A stretch of DNA of 15,849 bases from an uncultured Collinsella sp. (GCA_900544235.1 UQUL01000045.1:1-15849); one strand, 5' to 3'. Positions 6,435-15,828 are shown, counted from the stretch's first letter. Numbers and translations: made by a program. The notes: generated from the sequence alone by a model not told the origin.

Positions 6435-7208
6435 ATGGGCAACTTGAACAACGGCGCGTTCGAGCGCGACGGATCGCGCCGCGTGGCGCTGGTCACGGGC
6501 GGCTCGCGCGGCATCGGTCGCGCTTGTGCCGTGGGCTTGGCGGAGGATGGCTACGATATCGCCGTCGTCTATGCCGGCAGCGTCGATGCGGCGCGCGAGA
6601 CGTGCGACGCCTGCGAGGCGGCTGGCGCCACGGCGCGCTCATATCAATGTGACGTGGCCGACCCCGCTGCCGTCAACGCGTGCGTGGAAGCGGTCCTCAA
6701 CGACTTTGGCTCCATTTGGGCGCTCGTCAACAACGCCGGCATCACCCGCGATGGCCTGCTCATGCGCATGGGCGATGATGCCTTCGGCCGCGTGCTCGAC
6801 GTCAATCTCAAGGGAACATTCAACATGGCGCGCGCGCTCACCAAGACCTTTATGCGCCAGCGCGGCGGTTGCGTCGTCAACATGAGCTCGGTCGTGGGCC
6901 TGATGGGCAATGCCGGGCAAGCCAACTACGCTGCCTCCAAGGCGGGCGTGATAGGGCTTACCAAGGCGGTGGCGCGCGAGCTTGCGCCCCGCGGTGTACG
7001 AGTGAACGCGGTCGCCCCCGGGTTTGTCGAGACAGATATGACGGCAAAGCTCTCGGAGAAGGTGCGTACGGTAACCGAGGAGCAGATTCCCCTTAAGCGT
7101 ATGGCGCAGCCCGAAGAGGTGGCCGGTGTGGTGCGATTTTTAGTGAGCGATGCGGCTGCCTACATTACGGGCGAAGTCGTACGCGTCGACGGCGGAATGG
7201 CGATGTAG
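6435..7208 (+). CDS. fabG: 3-oxoacyl-ACP reductase
   Basis: NADPH-dependent reduction of 3-ketoacyl-ACP to 3-hydroxyacyl-ACP. This is a 257-residue classical short-chain dehydrogenase. The nucleotide-binding TGGSRGIG is at residues 21-28, LVNNAG at about 97-102, and the catalytic set is N124, S152, Y165 and K169 (YAASK). The C-terminal GEVVRVDGGMAM ending is typical of FabG. The N-terminus carries about ten more residues than usual before the first strand. The ATG at 6435 is supported by AAAGGA at 6424-6429, 5 nt upstream. The position between fabD and fabF supports FabG over other SDR enzymes. Confidence 0.95.
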   Translation: MGNLNNGAFERDGSRRVALVTGGSRGIGRACAVGLAEDGYDIAVVYAGSVDAARETCDACEAAGATARSYQCDVADPAAVNACVEAVLNDFGSIWALVNNAGITRDGLLMRMGDDAFGRVLDVNLKGTFNMARALTKTFMRQRGGCVVNMSSVVGLMGNAGQANYAASKAGVIGLTKAVARELAPRGVRVNAVAPGFVETDMTAKLSEKVRTVTEEQIPLKRMAQPEEVAGVVRFLVSDAAAYITGEVVRVDGGMAM

Positions 7209-7247
7209 AAACCAGGGCCGAAGAACGGCTTGGATGAGGAGACCATG

Positions 7248-8495
7248 ATGGAACAGAGAGTTGCAATCACCGGTATCGGTGCCGTGTCGCCGCTCGGCAA
7301 CACCGCGCTTGCCACCTGGGCGGCCATGTGCGCCGGCACGTGCGGCATCGGCCCGATCACGCACTTCGATACCGATGCGTTTGCCGTCAAGGTGGCAGCC
7401 GAGGTCAAGGGCTTTGACGGCAACGAGTACTTTGGCAAGCGTGACGCCAAGCATCTCGACCCCTGCGTTCAGTTTGCGATGGCGGCTTCGGACGAGGCGA
7501 TGCACGATGCGGGCTTTGATGTCGAAGGCGCCATCGATCGCGAGCGCCTGGGCGTCTACGTGGGCTCGGGCGTGGGCGGCATGCAGACACTCGTCGACAA
7601 CGTCCATACGATTGCCGACCGTGGGCCCCGCCGCGCATCGCCTTACATGATCGCGATGATGATCCCCAACATGGCATCGGGCAATATCGCAATCCGTCAC
7701 AAAGCAAAGGGGCCGACCCTGCCCGTCGTGACCGCTTGCGCCACCTCGGCCCATGCGGTGGGCGAGGCGTTCCGCGCCATCAAGCACGGCTATGCCGACG
7801 CGATCCTCGCGGGCGGCGCCGAGGCTGCAATTATCCCCGATGCCGTTGCGGGCTTTACGTCCTGCCGCGCATTGACCACCAACCCCGATCCCGCGACGGC
7901 CTGCCGTCCGTTCGATGCAGACCGCGACGGCTTTGTGATGGGCGAGGGCGCCTGCGTGCTCGTGCTCGAGAGCATGGAACATGCGCAGGCGCGCGGTGCG
8001 CACATTTATGCCGAGGTCGTGGGCTACGGCAACACCGATGATGCCTATCACATCACGAGCCCTGATCCCGAGGCTGCCGGCATTGCCCGCGCGATATCGC
8101 TGGCGGTGACCGAGGGCGACGTCAAGCCATCCGAGGGTCTCTACATCAATGCCCACGGCACATCGACCAAGCTCAACGATTCGTCCGAGACGGCGGGCAT
8201 TAAGCGTGCGCTCGGCGAGGACGCGGCGCGCGCCGCGCACGTCTCGTCGACTAAGTCGATGACCGGCCACATGATCGGTGCCACGGGCGCCATCGAGGTC
8301 ATGGCCTGCGCCATGGCGCTCGAGCAGGGCGTGGTGCCGCCGACCATTAACTACCACACGCCCGATCCCGCCTGCGATCTTGACTACACGCCGAATCGCG
8401 CGGTTCGCGCCGACCTTACCTGGGCGCTTTCGACCAACCTGGGCTTTGGCGGACACAACGCCGCCATCACGCTGCATAGATATACGAGGAGCTAG
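7248..8495 (+). CDS. fabF: Beta-ketoacyl-ACP synthase II
   Basis: Condenses malonyl-ACP with acyl-ACP to lengthen the chain. The 415-residue protein has the Cys-His-His active site: C164 in TACATSAHA, H303 in NAHGTSTKLND and H341 in KSMTGHMIGATG. It ends with the FGGHNAAI motif. In-frame starts are TTG 7230, ATG 7245 and ATG 7248. I chose 7248 because GAGGAG (7236-7241) then lies 6 nt upstream, and MEQRVAITGIGAVSPLG aligns with FabF starts; 7245 leaves only 3 nt. It is 39 nt after fabG and 3 nt before accB. No second KAS (fabB) or fabA is present, so unsaturated fatty acid formation, if any, must depend on other genes. Confidence 0.95.
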   Translation: MEQRVAITGIGAVSPLGNTALATWAAMCAGTCGIGPITHFDTDAFAVKVAAEVKGFDGNEYFGKRDAKHLDPCVQFAMAASDEAMHDAGFDVEGAIDRERLGVYVGSGVGGMQTLVDNVHTIADRGPRRASPYMIAMMIPNMASGNIAIRHKAKGPTLPVVTACATSAHAVGEAFRAIKHGYADAILAGGAEAAIIPDAVAGFTSCRALTTNPDPATACRPFDADRDGFVMGEGACVLVLESMEHAQARGAHIYAEVVGYGNTDDAYHITSPDPEAAGIARAISLAVTEGDVKPSEGLYINAHGTSTKLNDSSETAGIKRALGEDAARAAHVSSTKSMTGHMIGATGAIEVMACAMALEQGVVPPTINYHTPDPACDLDYTPNRAVRADLTWALSTNLGFGGHNAAITLHRYTRS

Positions 8496-8498
8496 AGC

Positions 8499-8972
8499 AT
8501 GGATTCCAAAAGACTTGCCGAGATAGCCGATGTTATGGAGGACCGCGGCCTCACGCGCGTACGCGTTGAGGAGCCCGATGGCACCGCGGTCGAACTCGAG
8601 CGCGCGAGCGCCGCACAGCCGGTTGCCGTGCCCATGCCCATGCCGAGCGCTATGGCCGCTCCAGTTGCAGCTCCCACAGTCGCGCCTGCCGCACCGGAGC
8701 CCGCCGCGCAGGCACCTGCCGCCGCACCGGAGCCCAAGGGCACCGAGGTGACCGCTCCCATGGTCGGCGTTTTCTATGCTGCCCCGGCGCCGGGCGACGA
8801 GCCGTTTGTGCACGTGGGCTCCAAGGTCAAGGCCGGCGAGACCCTCTGCATCATCGAGGCCATGAAGGTTCTCAACGAGGTGACGGCCGAGGCAGACGGC
8901 GAGGTGCTCGAGATCTGCGTGGCCGACGGCGACCTCGTGGAGTTTGGCAGCTGTCTCATGAGGATCGGATAG
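8499..8972 (+). CDS. accB: Biotin carboxyl carrier protein of acetyl-CoA carboxylase
   Basis: Carries biotin between the carboxylase (AccC) and carboxyltransferase (AccDA) sites. It has 157 residues in three parts: a short N-terminal helical region (about 1-35), an Ala/Pro-rich flexible linker (about 38-80), and a biotinyl domain (about 82-157). The biotin lysine is K123 in EAMKVLNEV; the motif is usually EAMKMMN. The PxxGxFY-like segment APMVGVFYAAP (about 86-96) is as in other BCCPs. GAGGAG (8486-8491) inside the fabF end is the ribosome-binding site, 7 nt before the ATG. It is the substrate of BirA encoded divergently at 2343-3119. Confidence 0.95.
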   Translation: MDSKRLAEIADVMEDRGLTRVRVEEPDGTAVELERASAAQPVAVPMPMPSAMAAPVAAPTVAPAAPEPAAQAPAAAPEPKGTEVTAPMVGVFYAAPAPGDEPFVHVGSKVKAGETLCIIEAMKVLNEVTAEADGEVLEICVADGDLVEFGSCLMRIG

Positions 8973-8981
8973 GTGATATCC

Positions 8982-9404
8982 ATGAACAAAGAAGAGCTCA
9001 AGAAGCTGTTACCGCATCGCGAGCCGATGCTCTTGCTCGACGAGGCCGAGCTGGTGGGCGACGAGGCCCACGGCAAGATCAAGATTACGGGCGACGAGTA
9101 CTTTTTGCAGGGGCATTTTCCGGGAAACCCGGTCGTCCCCGGCGTGATTCAGTGCGAGATGCTCGCCCAGAACTGCTGCGTACTGCTGATGGGCGATGAG
9201 GGGGCGCGCGGCGCGACGCCGTTCTACACGAGTCTGGACAAGGTGCGCTTTAAGCGTCCGGTGCGTCCGGGCGACACGGTGGATCTGGTGTGCTCCATCA
9301 CGCGTGCGCGCGGGCCGTTCCGCTTTGCGACGGGCACCGCGAGCGTCAACGGTGAGGTTTGCTGCCGCGCCGATATGTCTTTTGCACTCATGCACGAAAG
9401 TTAA
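8982..9404 (+). CDS. fabZ: 3-hydroxyacyl-ACP dehydratase
   Basis: Removes water from 3-hydroxyacyl-ACP to give trans-2-enoyl-ACP. It is a hot-dog fold protein of 140 residues, the usual FabZ size. Motifs are LLPHREPMLLLD (about 9-20) and GHFPGNPVVPGV with catalytic H45 and, slightly downstream, E59. ATG 8982 is preferred because AGGTGAT (8971-8977) can pair with the extreme 3' end of 16S rRNA. GTG 8973, directly after the accB stop, is an alternative supported by GAGGA at 8960-8964 and would add three residues. accB and accC are 9 and 10 nt away. The fabZ position inside the acc genes is the same as in Firmicutes operons. Confidence 0.94.
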   Translation: MNKEELKKLLPHREPMLLLDEAELVGDEAHGKIKITGDEYFLQGHFPGNPVVPGVIQCEMLAQNCCVLLMGDEGARGATPFYTSLDKVRFKRPVRPGDTVDLVCSITRARGPFRFATGTASVNGEVCCRADMSFALMHES

Positions 9405-9414
9405 GGAAGGCTTC

Positions 9415-10744
<1,330 letters not shown>

Positions 10745-10758
<14 letters not shown>

Positions 10759-12469
10759 AAAAGCGAAGACGGTCAACGTCCTCGAGGGACCGATGACCGA
10801 GTCGTGCGCCGAGTTTCCCGCGCGCCACGTGTTTATCAAGTGCCCGGAGTGCCGCCGCGTGATCGATGAGGCGCGCCTGCACGACAACCTCGAGGTCTGC
10901 CCTCGTTGCGGCAAACACTTTCGCGTGAGCGGGCGCGACCGCATGCGCATGACGATTGACGAGGGCACGTTTGAGGAATGGGATGCCAGTCTGGCGCCGG
11001 AGGACTTCCTTTCGTTTCCCGGCTATGCCGACAAGCTCAAGAGCGTGAGCGAACGTTCGGGCGAGCGCGATGCCGTTGTGTGCGGCAAGGGCAAAATCTG
11101 CGGTTGCGATACGGCGCTCTTCTTTATGGACGCCAACTTTATGATGGGCTCGATGGGTTCCGTGGTGGGCGAGAAGATCTGCCGCACATTTGAGCGTGCG
11201 ACCGAGCTGGGACTGCCGGTCGTTGGCTTTACCGTATCGGGTGGCGCCCGCATGCAGGAGGGCGTGACCTCGCTCATGCAGATGGCCAAAATCTCTGCGG
11301 CGGTTAGGCGCCATAGCGAGGCGGGCGGCCTGTATATCACGGTGCTCACTGACCCCACGACCGGAGGCGTAACCGCGAGCTTTGCCATGGAGGGCGATAT
11401 TATCCTGGCCGAGCCCGATGCCCTGACGGCATTTGCCGGCCCGCGCGTGATCGAGCAGAACATGCACAAGCGCCTGCCCAAGGGATTCCAGCGCTCCGAG
11501 TTTTTGCTGGAGCACGGCTTTTGCGATGCCGTTGTTCCGCGTGGCGAGATTGCGCTCACGGTAGGCGAGCTGCTGGCGCTGCACGAAGGGCGCGCGCCCG
11601 GCCTGGGGGCACCGCATGAGATCGTGCATACGGGTCGCCGCGGCAAAAAGCTGGGACACTTGTTCAAGCGCTCGGCCGCACCAAAAACCGCGCTCGAGAT
11701 TGTCAAGCAGACCCGCTCGGCAGATCGCGCCACGGCAGGCGAGATGATCTCGCTGGGCCTGGATGGGTTTGTGGAGCTGCACGGCGACCGTTACTTTGGC
11801 GACGACGCCGCTGTGGTGGCTGGCATTGGCTGGAAAGACGGACGCCCCGTAACGGTCATCGCCATCGAGCGCGGCACCACGACCAAAGAGCGCATGCGTC
11901 GCATCTTTGGTATGGCACATCCCGAGGGCTACCGCAAAGCGCGTCGCCTGATGCGCCAGGCCGAAAAGTTTGGTCGACCGGTTCTGTGCCTGGTCGATAC
12001 TTCGGGCGCGTTTTGCGGCATCGGTGCCGAGGAACGCGGCCAGGGTGAGGCGATTGCCCAGAACCTCATGGAGATGAGCGGCCTTAAGACGCCGATTGTC
12101 TCGGTGGTGACGGGCGAAGGCGGCTCTGGCGGCGCGCTGGCGCTGTCCGTGGCCGACCGCATCCTGATGCTCTCGAGCTCGGCCTATTCGGTCGTGAGCC
12201 CCGAGGCCTGTGCATCGATCCTGTGGAAGGATACCGAGCGCGCGAATGAGGCCGCCGAGGCGCTTAAGCTCACGGCCCCCGATTTGCTGGCGCTCGGCAT
12301 CATCGACGGCATTGTTGACGATAGGGGCCTGTCGCATGAGGAGATCGCCGGTGCCGTCATGTCCTCGGCATTTGATGCCTTCGATGCGCTTGGGCAGCTC
12401 GACGACGCGACCCTCACAAACCTCCGCTACGAAAAGTACCGCGCAATCGGTCAGTACCGCACGATGTGA
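10745..12469 (+). CDS. accDA: Acetyl-CoA carboxylase carboxyltransferase, beta and alpha subunits fused
   Basis: Transfers CO2 from carboxybiotin to acetyl-CoA to make malonyl-CoA. The single 574-residue chain holds an AccD half (about 1-290) and an AccA half (about 315-574). The AccD half has the zinc ribbon C33, C36, C52 and C55, and the GARMQEGVTSLMQM segment (167-180). The AccA half has ELHGDRYFGDD (344-354), GAEERGQGEAIA (428-439), the oxyanion-hole region GEGGSGGALAL (457-467) and SPEACASILWK (485-495). Compared with E. coli AccA, about 55-60 N-terminal residues are missing at the junction. The reading frame is continuous, so this is a true fusion. ATG 10745 overlaps accC by 14 nt; ATG 10751 is an in-frame alternative. 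The Shine-Dalgarno is weak, implying coupling to accC. Confidence 0.94.
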
Positions 12470-12485
12470 CAAAGGGACAGCCCGC

Positions 12486-13724
12486 ATGTCATATTGGGAA
12501 AGGCGTTCCATGCTACAAGTTTCTAACACCTCGTTTACAACGTCGGTTTCATCAAACGCCATGGCCGTGGTCGATTATCTGTCCAAAAGCATGATGTCGG
12601 CGCTGCCGTTTATTGTCTGCGCGGCGTTGTTCCGCACCGTCGCCGTCATTATGGGCGAAGGCATGCTGGGCCTGTGGTCTGCCGATTCCGAAATCTATCG
12701 CCTGTTCTACAGTTGGCTCTATAACGCCGGTTACTACTTTTTGCCCATTTATCTTGGTTGGGCGGCCGCCCGCCAGCTCGGTTGCTCGGAGCAGCTGGGC
12801 ATGATGCTGGGCGGCGTATTGATTGCGCCCGATCTGCTTAAGCTCGTCGATGCCGCATCGACGACGGGGGCATCGATGACTTCCGTGTATGGTCTGCTTC
12901 CTGCGCCGGTCAACGATTACACGACGACTGTTATTCCGGTTCTCATCTCGGTGCCCGTGCTATGGCGAGTGGAGTGTTTCTTTAAGCGCGTTATCCCTAA
13001 GGCCGTGGCGTTTTCGTTCGTTCCGTTTGCGACCATGCTTGTCATGGTTCCGGTTTCGCTGTGTATTACGGCGCCGGCGGGCAGCTATCTGGGCATGCTG
13101 TTGGGCCAGCTTATGTTTATGCTTGGCAATTCCGGTGGCATCGTGTCGCTGCTCACGCTCATGGGGCTTGCTGCGGGCTGGGAGTTCCTAAAGATCGCCG
13201 GCGTCAGCAACGTTGTTCTATCGCTCGCCTATGCGCAGTTTATGAGTGTGGGAACGGATTCGTGCATCCTGATCGCCGCGACGATGGCGACGTTCGCCGT
13301 TTGGGGCATGCCCTTTGGCGCGTCGCTCCGCGTTGCGGATAAGGACGAGAAGGCGCTCATGCTGGGCTACTCGATCTCGGGTGTTCTTGGCGGCGTAAGC
13401 GAGCCGGCGCTGTACGGTTGCGGCTTTAAATATGGCAGGTGCCTGACGTGCATGGCCATTGGCGGCGCCGTCGGAGGCCTTGTTGCGGCCGTGGGCCACG
13501 TTACGGCCTATACCATCGGCATGACGAATGTCCTCATGGTCATTGGCTTTGCCACGGGCGGCATCTCGAACCTGCTGTGGTGCTGCGCTGCCGGCGGCAC
13601 GGCATTTGCGGTGTCTGCGGCGCTGAGCTACTGCTTTGGTGTGGTGCCGACGAAGGAACAGGCGACGGAGGACGGAGCCGATTCGCCCGAAACAGTGGCG
13701 AGCGCTGCTGAAGTAAGCGCATAA
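12486..13724 (+). CDS. Orphan PTS EIIC-like membrane protein, glucose/sucrose/beta-glucoside superfamily
   Basis: A 412-residue, strongly hydrophobic protein, probably with about ten membrane segments. It resembles the membrane (EIIC) domain of beta-glucoside/sucrose phosphotransferase permeases: NAGYYFLPIYLGWAAA (80-95), GGVLIAPDLLKLV (109-121), TTTVIPVLI then VECFFKRVIPKAV (147-174), and GVSEPALYGCGFKYGR (303-318), matching the GITEPA(I/L)YG motif. No EIIB cysteine domain or EIIA domain is attached or adjacent. The histidine of the usual GLHW motif appears to be serine (S241 in AGVSNVV). Substrate unknown. ATG 12486 has AAAGGGA (12471-12477) 8 nt upstream; ATG 12510 with AAAGG (12499-12503) is an alternative, giving 404 residues. 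It starts 16 nt after accDA and may be transcribed with the fab-acc operon. Confidence 0.75.
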   Translation: MSYWERRSMLQVSNTSFTTSVSSNAMAVVDYLSKSMMSALPFIVCAALFRTVAVIMGEGMLGLWSADSEIYRLFYSWLYNAGYYFLPIYLGWAAARQLGCSEQLGMMLGGVLIAPDLLKLVDAASTTGASMTSVYGLLPAPVNDYTTTVIPVLISVPVLWRVECFFKRVIPKAVAFSFVPFATMLVMVPVSLCITAPAGSYLGMLLGQLMFMLGNSGGIVSLLTLMGLAAGWEFLKIAGVSNVVLSLAYAQFMSVGTDSCILIAATMATFAVWGMPFGASLRVADKDEKALMLGYSISGVLGGVSEPALYGCGFKYGRCLTCMAIGGAVGGLVAAVGHVTAYTIGMTNVLMVIGFATGGISNLLWCCAAGGTAFAVSAALSYCFGVVPTKEQATEDGADSPETVASAAEVSA

Positions 13725-13732
13725 ACCTGTGC

Positions 13733-13755
13733 GACAAAAGGACGATTCTTTTGTC
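13733..13755 (+). other. Perfect inverted repeat after the EIIC gene
   Basis: GACAAAAG (13733-13740) and CTTTTGTC (13748-13755) form an 8-bp stem with a 7-nt loop, 9 nt after the EIIC stop. The stem is A/T-rich and its 3' arm contains the only T run, so it is a weak terminator by itself. It could be a first stage before the GC-rich hairpin at 13764, or an mRNA 3'-end protecting structure. Confidence 0.45.
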
Positions 13756-13763
13756 ATGCTCCA

Positions 13764-13795
13764 AGGCCGTGGCCCGCGCGGGCTGCGGCCTCTTT
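13764..13795 (+). terminator. Likely rho-independent terminator of the fab-acc-EIIC transcript
   Basis: Outer arms AGGCCG (13764-13769) and CGGCCT (13786-13791) enclose the perfect palindrome GCCCGCGCGGGC (13772-13783), giving a very stable nested hairpin followed by CTTT. The T tract is short and interrupted, so termination may be incomplete. No other terminator candidate was seen between fabH and this point. Confidence 0.6.
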
Positions 13796-13821
13796 GTATC
13801 TGGGAGACAAAGTGGCTACAC

Positions 13822-13827
13822 TACAAT
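13822..13827 (+). promoter_or_regulatory. Possible -10 box for the CDF transporter gene
   Basis: TACAAT matches the -10 consensus at five of six positions, 48 nt upstream of the ATG at 13875 and just after the terminator-like hairpin. I could not find a convincing -35 box 16-18 nt upstream, so the call is tentative. Confidence 0.3.
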
Positions 13828-13874
13828 CCGTTTGAGCAATAGATATATAGGTAGTGCCGTGGGGGCGGATGTAG

Positions 13875-15029
13875 ATGGTCGAGTGGATTGTTAAGCGCGC
13901 ACAGGGCGACCGTGCGCGCGTGGGCACGTTGACGGGCGTGGTGTGTATTCTCGCCAATGTTGCGCTTTGTGCTGCGAAGGGCGCAATTGGTGTGGTTTCG
14001 GGATCGGTTTCGATTGTGGCGGATGCCATGAACAACCTGTCCGATGCCAGCTCGAATATCGTGAGCGTGCTGGGCTTTAAGCTGGCGAGCAAGCCGGCCG
14101 ACCCCGAGCATCCATACGGCCATGGTCGCTATGAGTATCTCTCGGGATTGGTCGTGGCGGCGCTCGTGCTGCTGATTGGCGTTGAGCTGGTGAAGTCCTC
14201 GGTTGAGCGCATCATCCACCCCGAACCTGTCGAGTTCTCGCTTGCCCTGGTGGCAGTCCTGGCGCTTTCGATGGTTGTTAAGCTGTGGATGGCGGCGCTC
14301 AACCAAAAGCTCGGCGACCGTATCGAGTCCGAGACACTGCATGCGACTGCCCAGGATTCCAAGAACGATGTTCTTGCCACAGGCGCCGTGCTGGCATGTG
14401 CAATTGTTTCGCAGGTGACGCACATCAATCTTGACGCATGGGTCGGCCTTGCCGTTGGCGCCTATATTGGCTGGAGCGGCTTTGAACTTATTCAAGATAC
14501 GGTGAGCCCGCTTTTGGGTCAGTCGCCCGATCCTAAGCTGGTCAAGCACATTCGAGACAAGATCATGAGCTATCCCGGCGTTTTGGGCGTTCACGATTTG
14601 ATGGTTCACGACTACGGCCCGGGCAGGAAGTTTGCAAGTGCGCATGCCGAGATGGCGGCCGAGGCCAGCCCGCTGGAAAGTCACGACACGCTCGATAACA
14701 TCGAGCGGTCGTTTAGGGACGAAGACGGCATGATCGTCACGCTCCATTACGACCCCATCGTGACCGACGACCCTAAGGTGGCGAGCATGCGTTTACGCAT
14801 CAATGCCATGGCCCAACAGATCGATAGCCGCCTTTCAATTCACGATTTGCGCTGTGTGCCGGGTCCTACGCACACCAACGTGATCTTCGACTGCGTGCGT
14901 CCCTCGGATTTGGCGATGAGCGCCGAGGACCTAAAGCGCGCGTTGGCGAAACGTGTCGAATCCGAATATCCCAAGTCGATTGCCAAGATCACGATCGATG
15001 AAGACTACGTAGGCCATACCCACGAGTAG
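13875..15029 (+). CDS. Cation diffusion facilitator exporter, Mn-type site signature
   Basis: Proton-coupled divalent metal exporter in the cytoplasmic membrane. The protein is 384 residues. The membrane part covers about 15-205. The half-sites of transport site A read NxxxD (N53, D57 in ADAMNNLSDASS) and DxxxD (D161, D165 in AQDSKNDVL). This N-D/D-D pattern is that of Mn-exporting CDFs such as streptococcal MntE; Zn exporters have histidines there. PEHPYGHGRYEYL (78-90) is the usual cytoplasmic loop motif. The C-terminus has two related cytoplasmic segments, about 225-297 (VHDLMVHDYGPG) and about 320-378 (IHDLRCVPGPTHTNVIFD), so it is about 80 residues longer than YiiP. ATG 13875 has only a G-rich GGGGGCGGA (13861-13869) as ribosome-binding site. 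The next gene is 39 nt downstream with no terminator seen between. Confidence 0.88.
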   Translation: MVEWIVKRAQGDRARVGTLTGVVCILANVALCAAKGAIGVVSGSVSIVADAMNNLSDASSNIVSVLGFKLASKPADPEHPYGHGRYEYLSGLVVAALVLLIGVELVKSSVERIIHPEPVEFSLALVAVLALSMVVKLWMAALNQKLGDRIESETLHATAQDSKNDVLATGAVLACAIVSQVTHINLDAWVGLAVGAYIGWSGFELIQDTVSPLLGQSPDPKLVKHIRDKIMSYPGVLGVHDLMVHDYGPGRKFASAHAEMAAEASPLESHDTLDNIERSFRDEDGMIVTLHYDPIVTDDPKVASMRLRINAMAQQIDSRLSIHDLRCVPGPTHTNVIFDCVRPSDLAMSAEDLKRALAKRVESEYPKSIAKITIDEDYVGHTHE

Positions 15030-15068
15030 GGTTGTGCCGATAAAGCAAGTTATGCAGAAGGGGAGAGC

Positions 15069-15695
15069 ATGAAGCGCCTATATCTACTTCGTCATGGCCA
15101 GACGGAATTCAACGTCAAAAAGCTCGTCCAGGGTCGCTGCGATTCACCGCTCACCGATTTGGGTCGCCAGCAGGCGCAGGCAGCGGCCGCGTGGCTCAAA
15201 GCCAACGGCGTCGTCCCCGACAAAGTGGTCTCATCACCCTTGGGCCGAGCCATGGACACGGCAAGTCTCGTCGCATGCGAACTCCTCGGTCCGGACGCCG
15301 CAGTCGAGCCCTGCGAAGGCATCATCGAACGCTGCTACGGCACCTTCGAAGAAGGCCCCCACGACGCGCTACCCACCGACGTCTGGGATCCGGGCGAGGA
15401 CTTGGTCCCCTTCGGAGGAGAGGGAAGCAAGGCGTTGCAAGAACGCATGGTAGCCACCCTCACCAATATCATGGGCTCCGAGGGCATCGAAACCCTCCTA
15501 GCAGTAAGCCACGGCAGCGCCAGCCGCCAATTCATTAGGGCCGCAGCCCCAGAGGGCTTCAAGCTTCCAGCAAAACTCCCCAACTGCGCCATCATGATCT
15601 TCGATTTTGACGAAGCAAAGCCACAAGCAGAAGGCGAGCCAATGCAATGCAAGTTCACCCTCCAGCAAATAGTGGACCCTCAACAAAGTCATTAG
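15069..15695 (+). CDS. Histidine phosphatase family protein (phosphoglycerate mutase-like)
   Basis: A 208-residue member of the branch-1 histidine phosphatases. The phosphohistidine is H9 in LLRHGQTEFN. R60 (SSPLGRAMDTA), E87 (IIERCYGTFEEG) and H148 (VSHGSASRQF) complete the usual active site. The family includes cofactor-dependent phosphoglycerate mutases, alpha-ribazole phosphatase (CobC) and broad-specificity phosphatases; the substrate cannot be decided from sequence, and it is shorter than GpmA. GGGGAG (15060-15065) lies 3 nt before ATG 15069. Codon use changes within the gene: glutamine is CAG in all five cases in the first 37 codons but CAA in seven of eight cases from codon 125 on. 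It may be co-transcribed with the CDF gene. Confidence 0.88.
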   Translation: MKRLYLLRHGQTEFNVKKLVQGRCDSPLTDLGRQQAQAAAAWLKANGVVPDKVVSSPLGRAMDTASLVACELLGPDAAVEPCEGIIERCYGTFEEGPHDALPTDVWDPGEDLVPFGGEGSKALQERMVATLTNIMGSEGIETLLAVSHGSASRQFIRAAAPEGFKLPAKLPNCAIMIFDFDEAKPQAEGEPMQCKFTLQQIVDPQQSH

Positions 15696-15791
15696 CCTGA
15701 GCGAGCAGAGTTAAGCAGACATCAACGTGGCGTTCCCAGTGTGCGGCGGAGGGGGCGGGCCTGAGGCATATTAAGGTTGTCGCGAGTTCCG

Positions 15792-15828
15792 CACGAACAG
15801 GAGAGCACTTAATGTGCTCTCCGTCGTG
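15792..15828. other. Long hairpin in the terminal intergenic region
   Basis: GGAGAGCAC (15800-15808) pairs perfectly with GTGCTCTCC (15814-15822) around a TTAAT loop. An outer stem CACGA (15792-15796) with TCGTG (15824-15828) extends it across a 3x1 internal loop. No T tract follows on either strand, so it is not a standard terminator. It might be a dispersed intergenic palindrome, an mRNA 3'-end structure, a protein-binding site or part of a small RNA. The surrounding 15696-15849 holds no gene I can support; a G-rich patch lies at about 15741-15760. Confidence 0.6.

Noticed and set aside
7230..7247. TTG start for fabF at 7230
   Set aside because: It would place the start before the GAGGAG ribosome-binding site at 7236-7241, which clearly serves ATG 7248.
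7140..8813. A 550-codon open frame on the - strand opposite fabG, fabF and accB
   Set aside because: Same antisense shadow effect. It spans three clear + strand genes and has low-complexity composition and no supported start.
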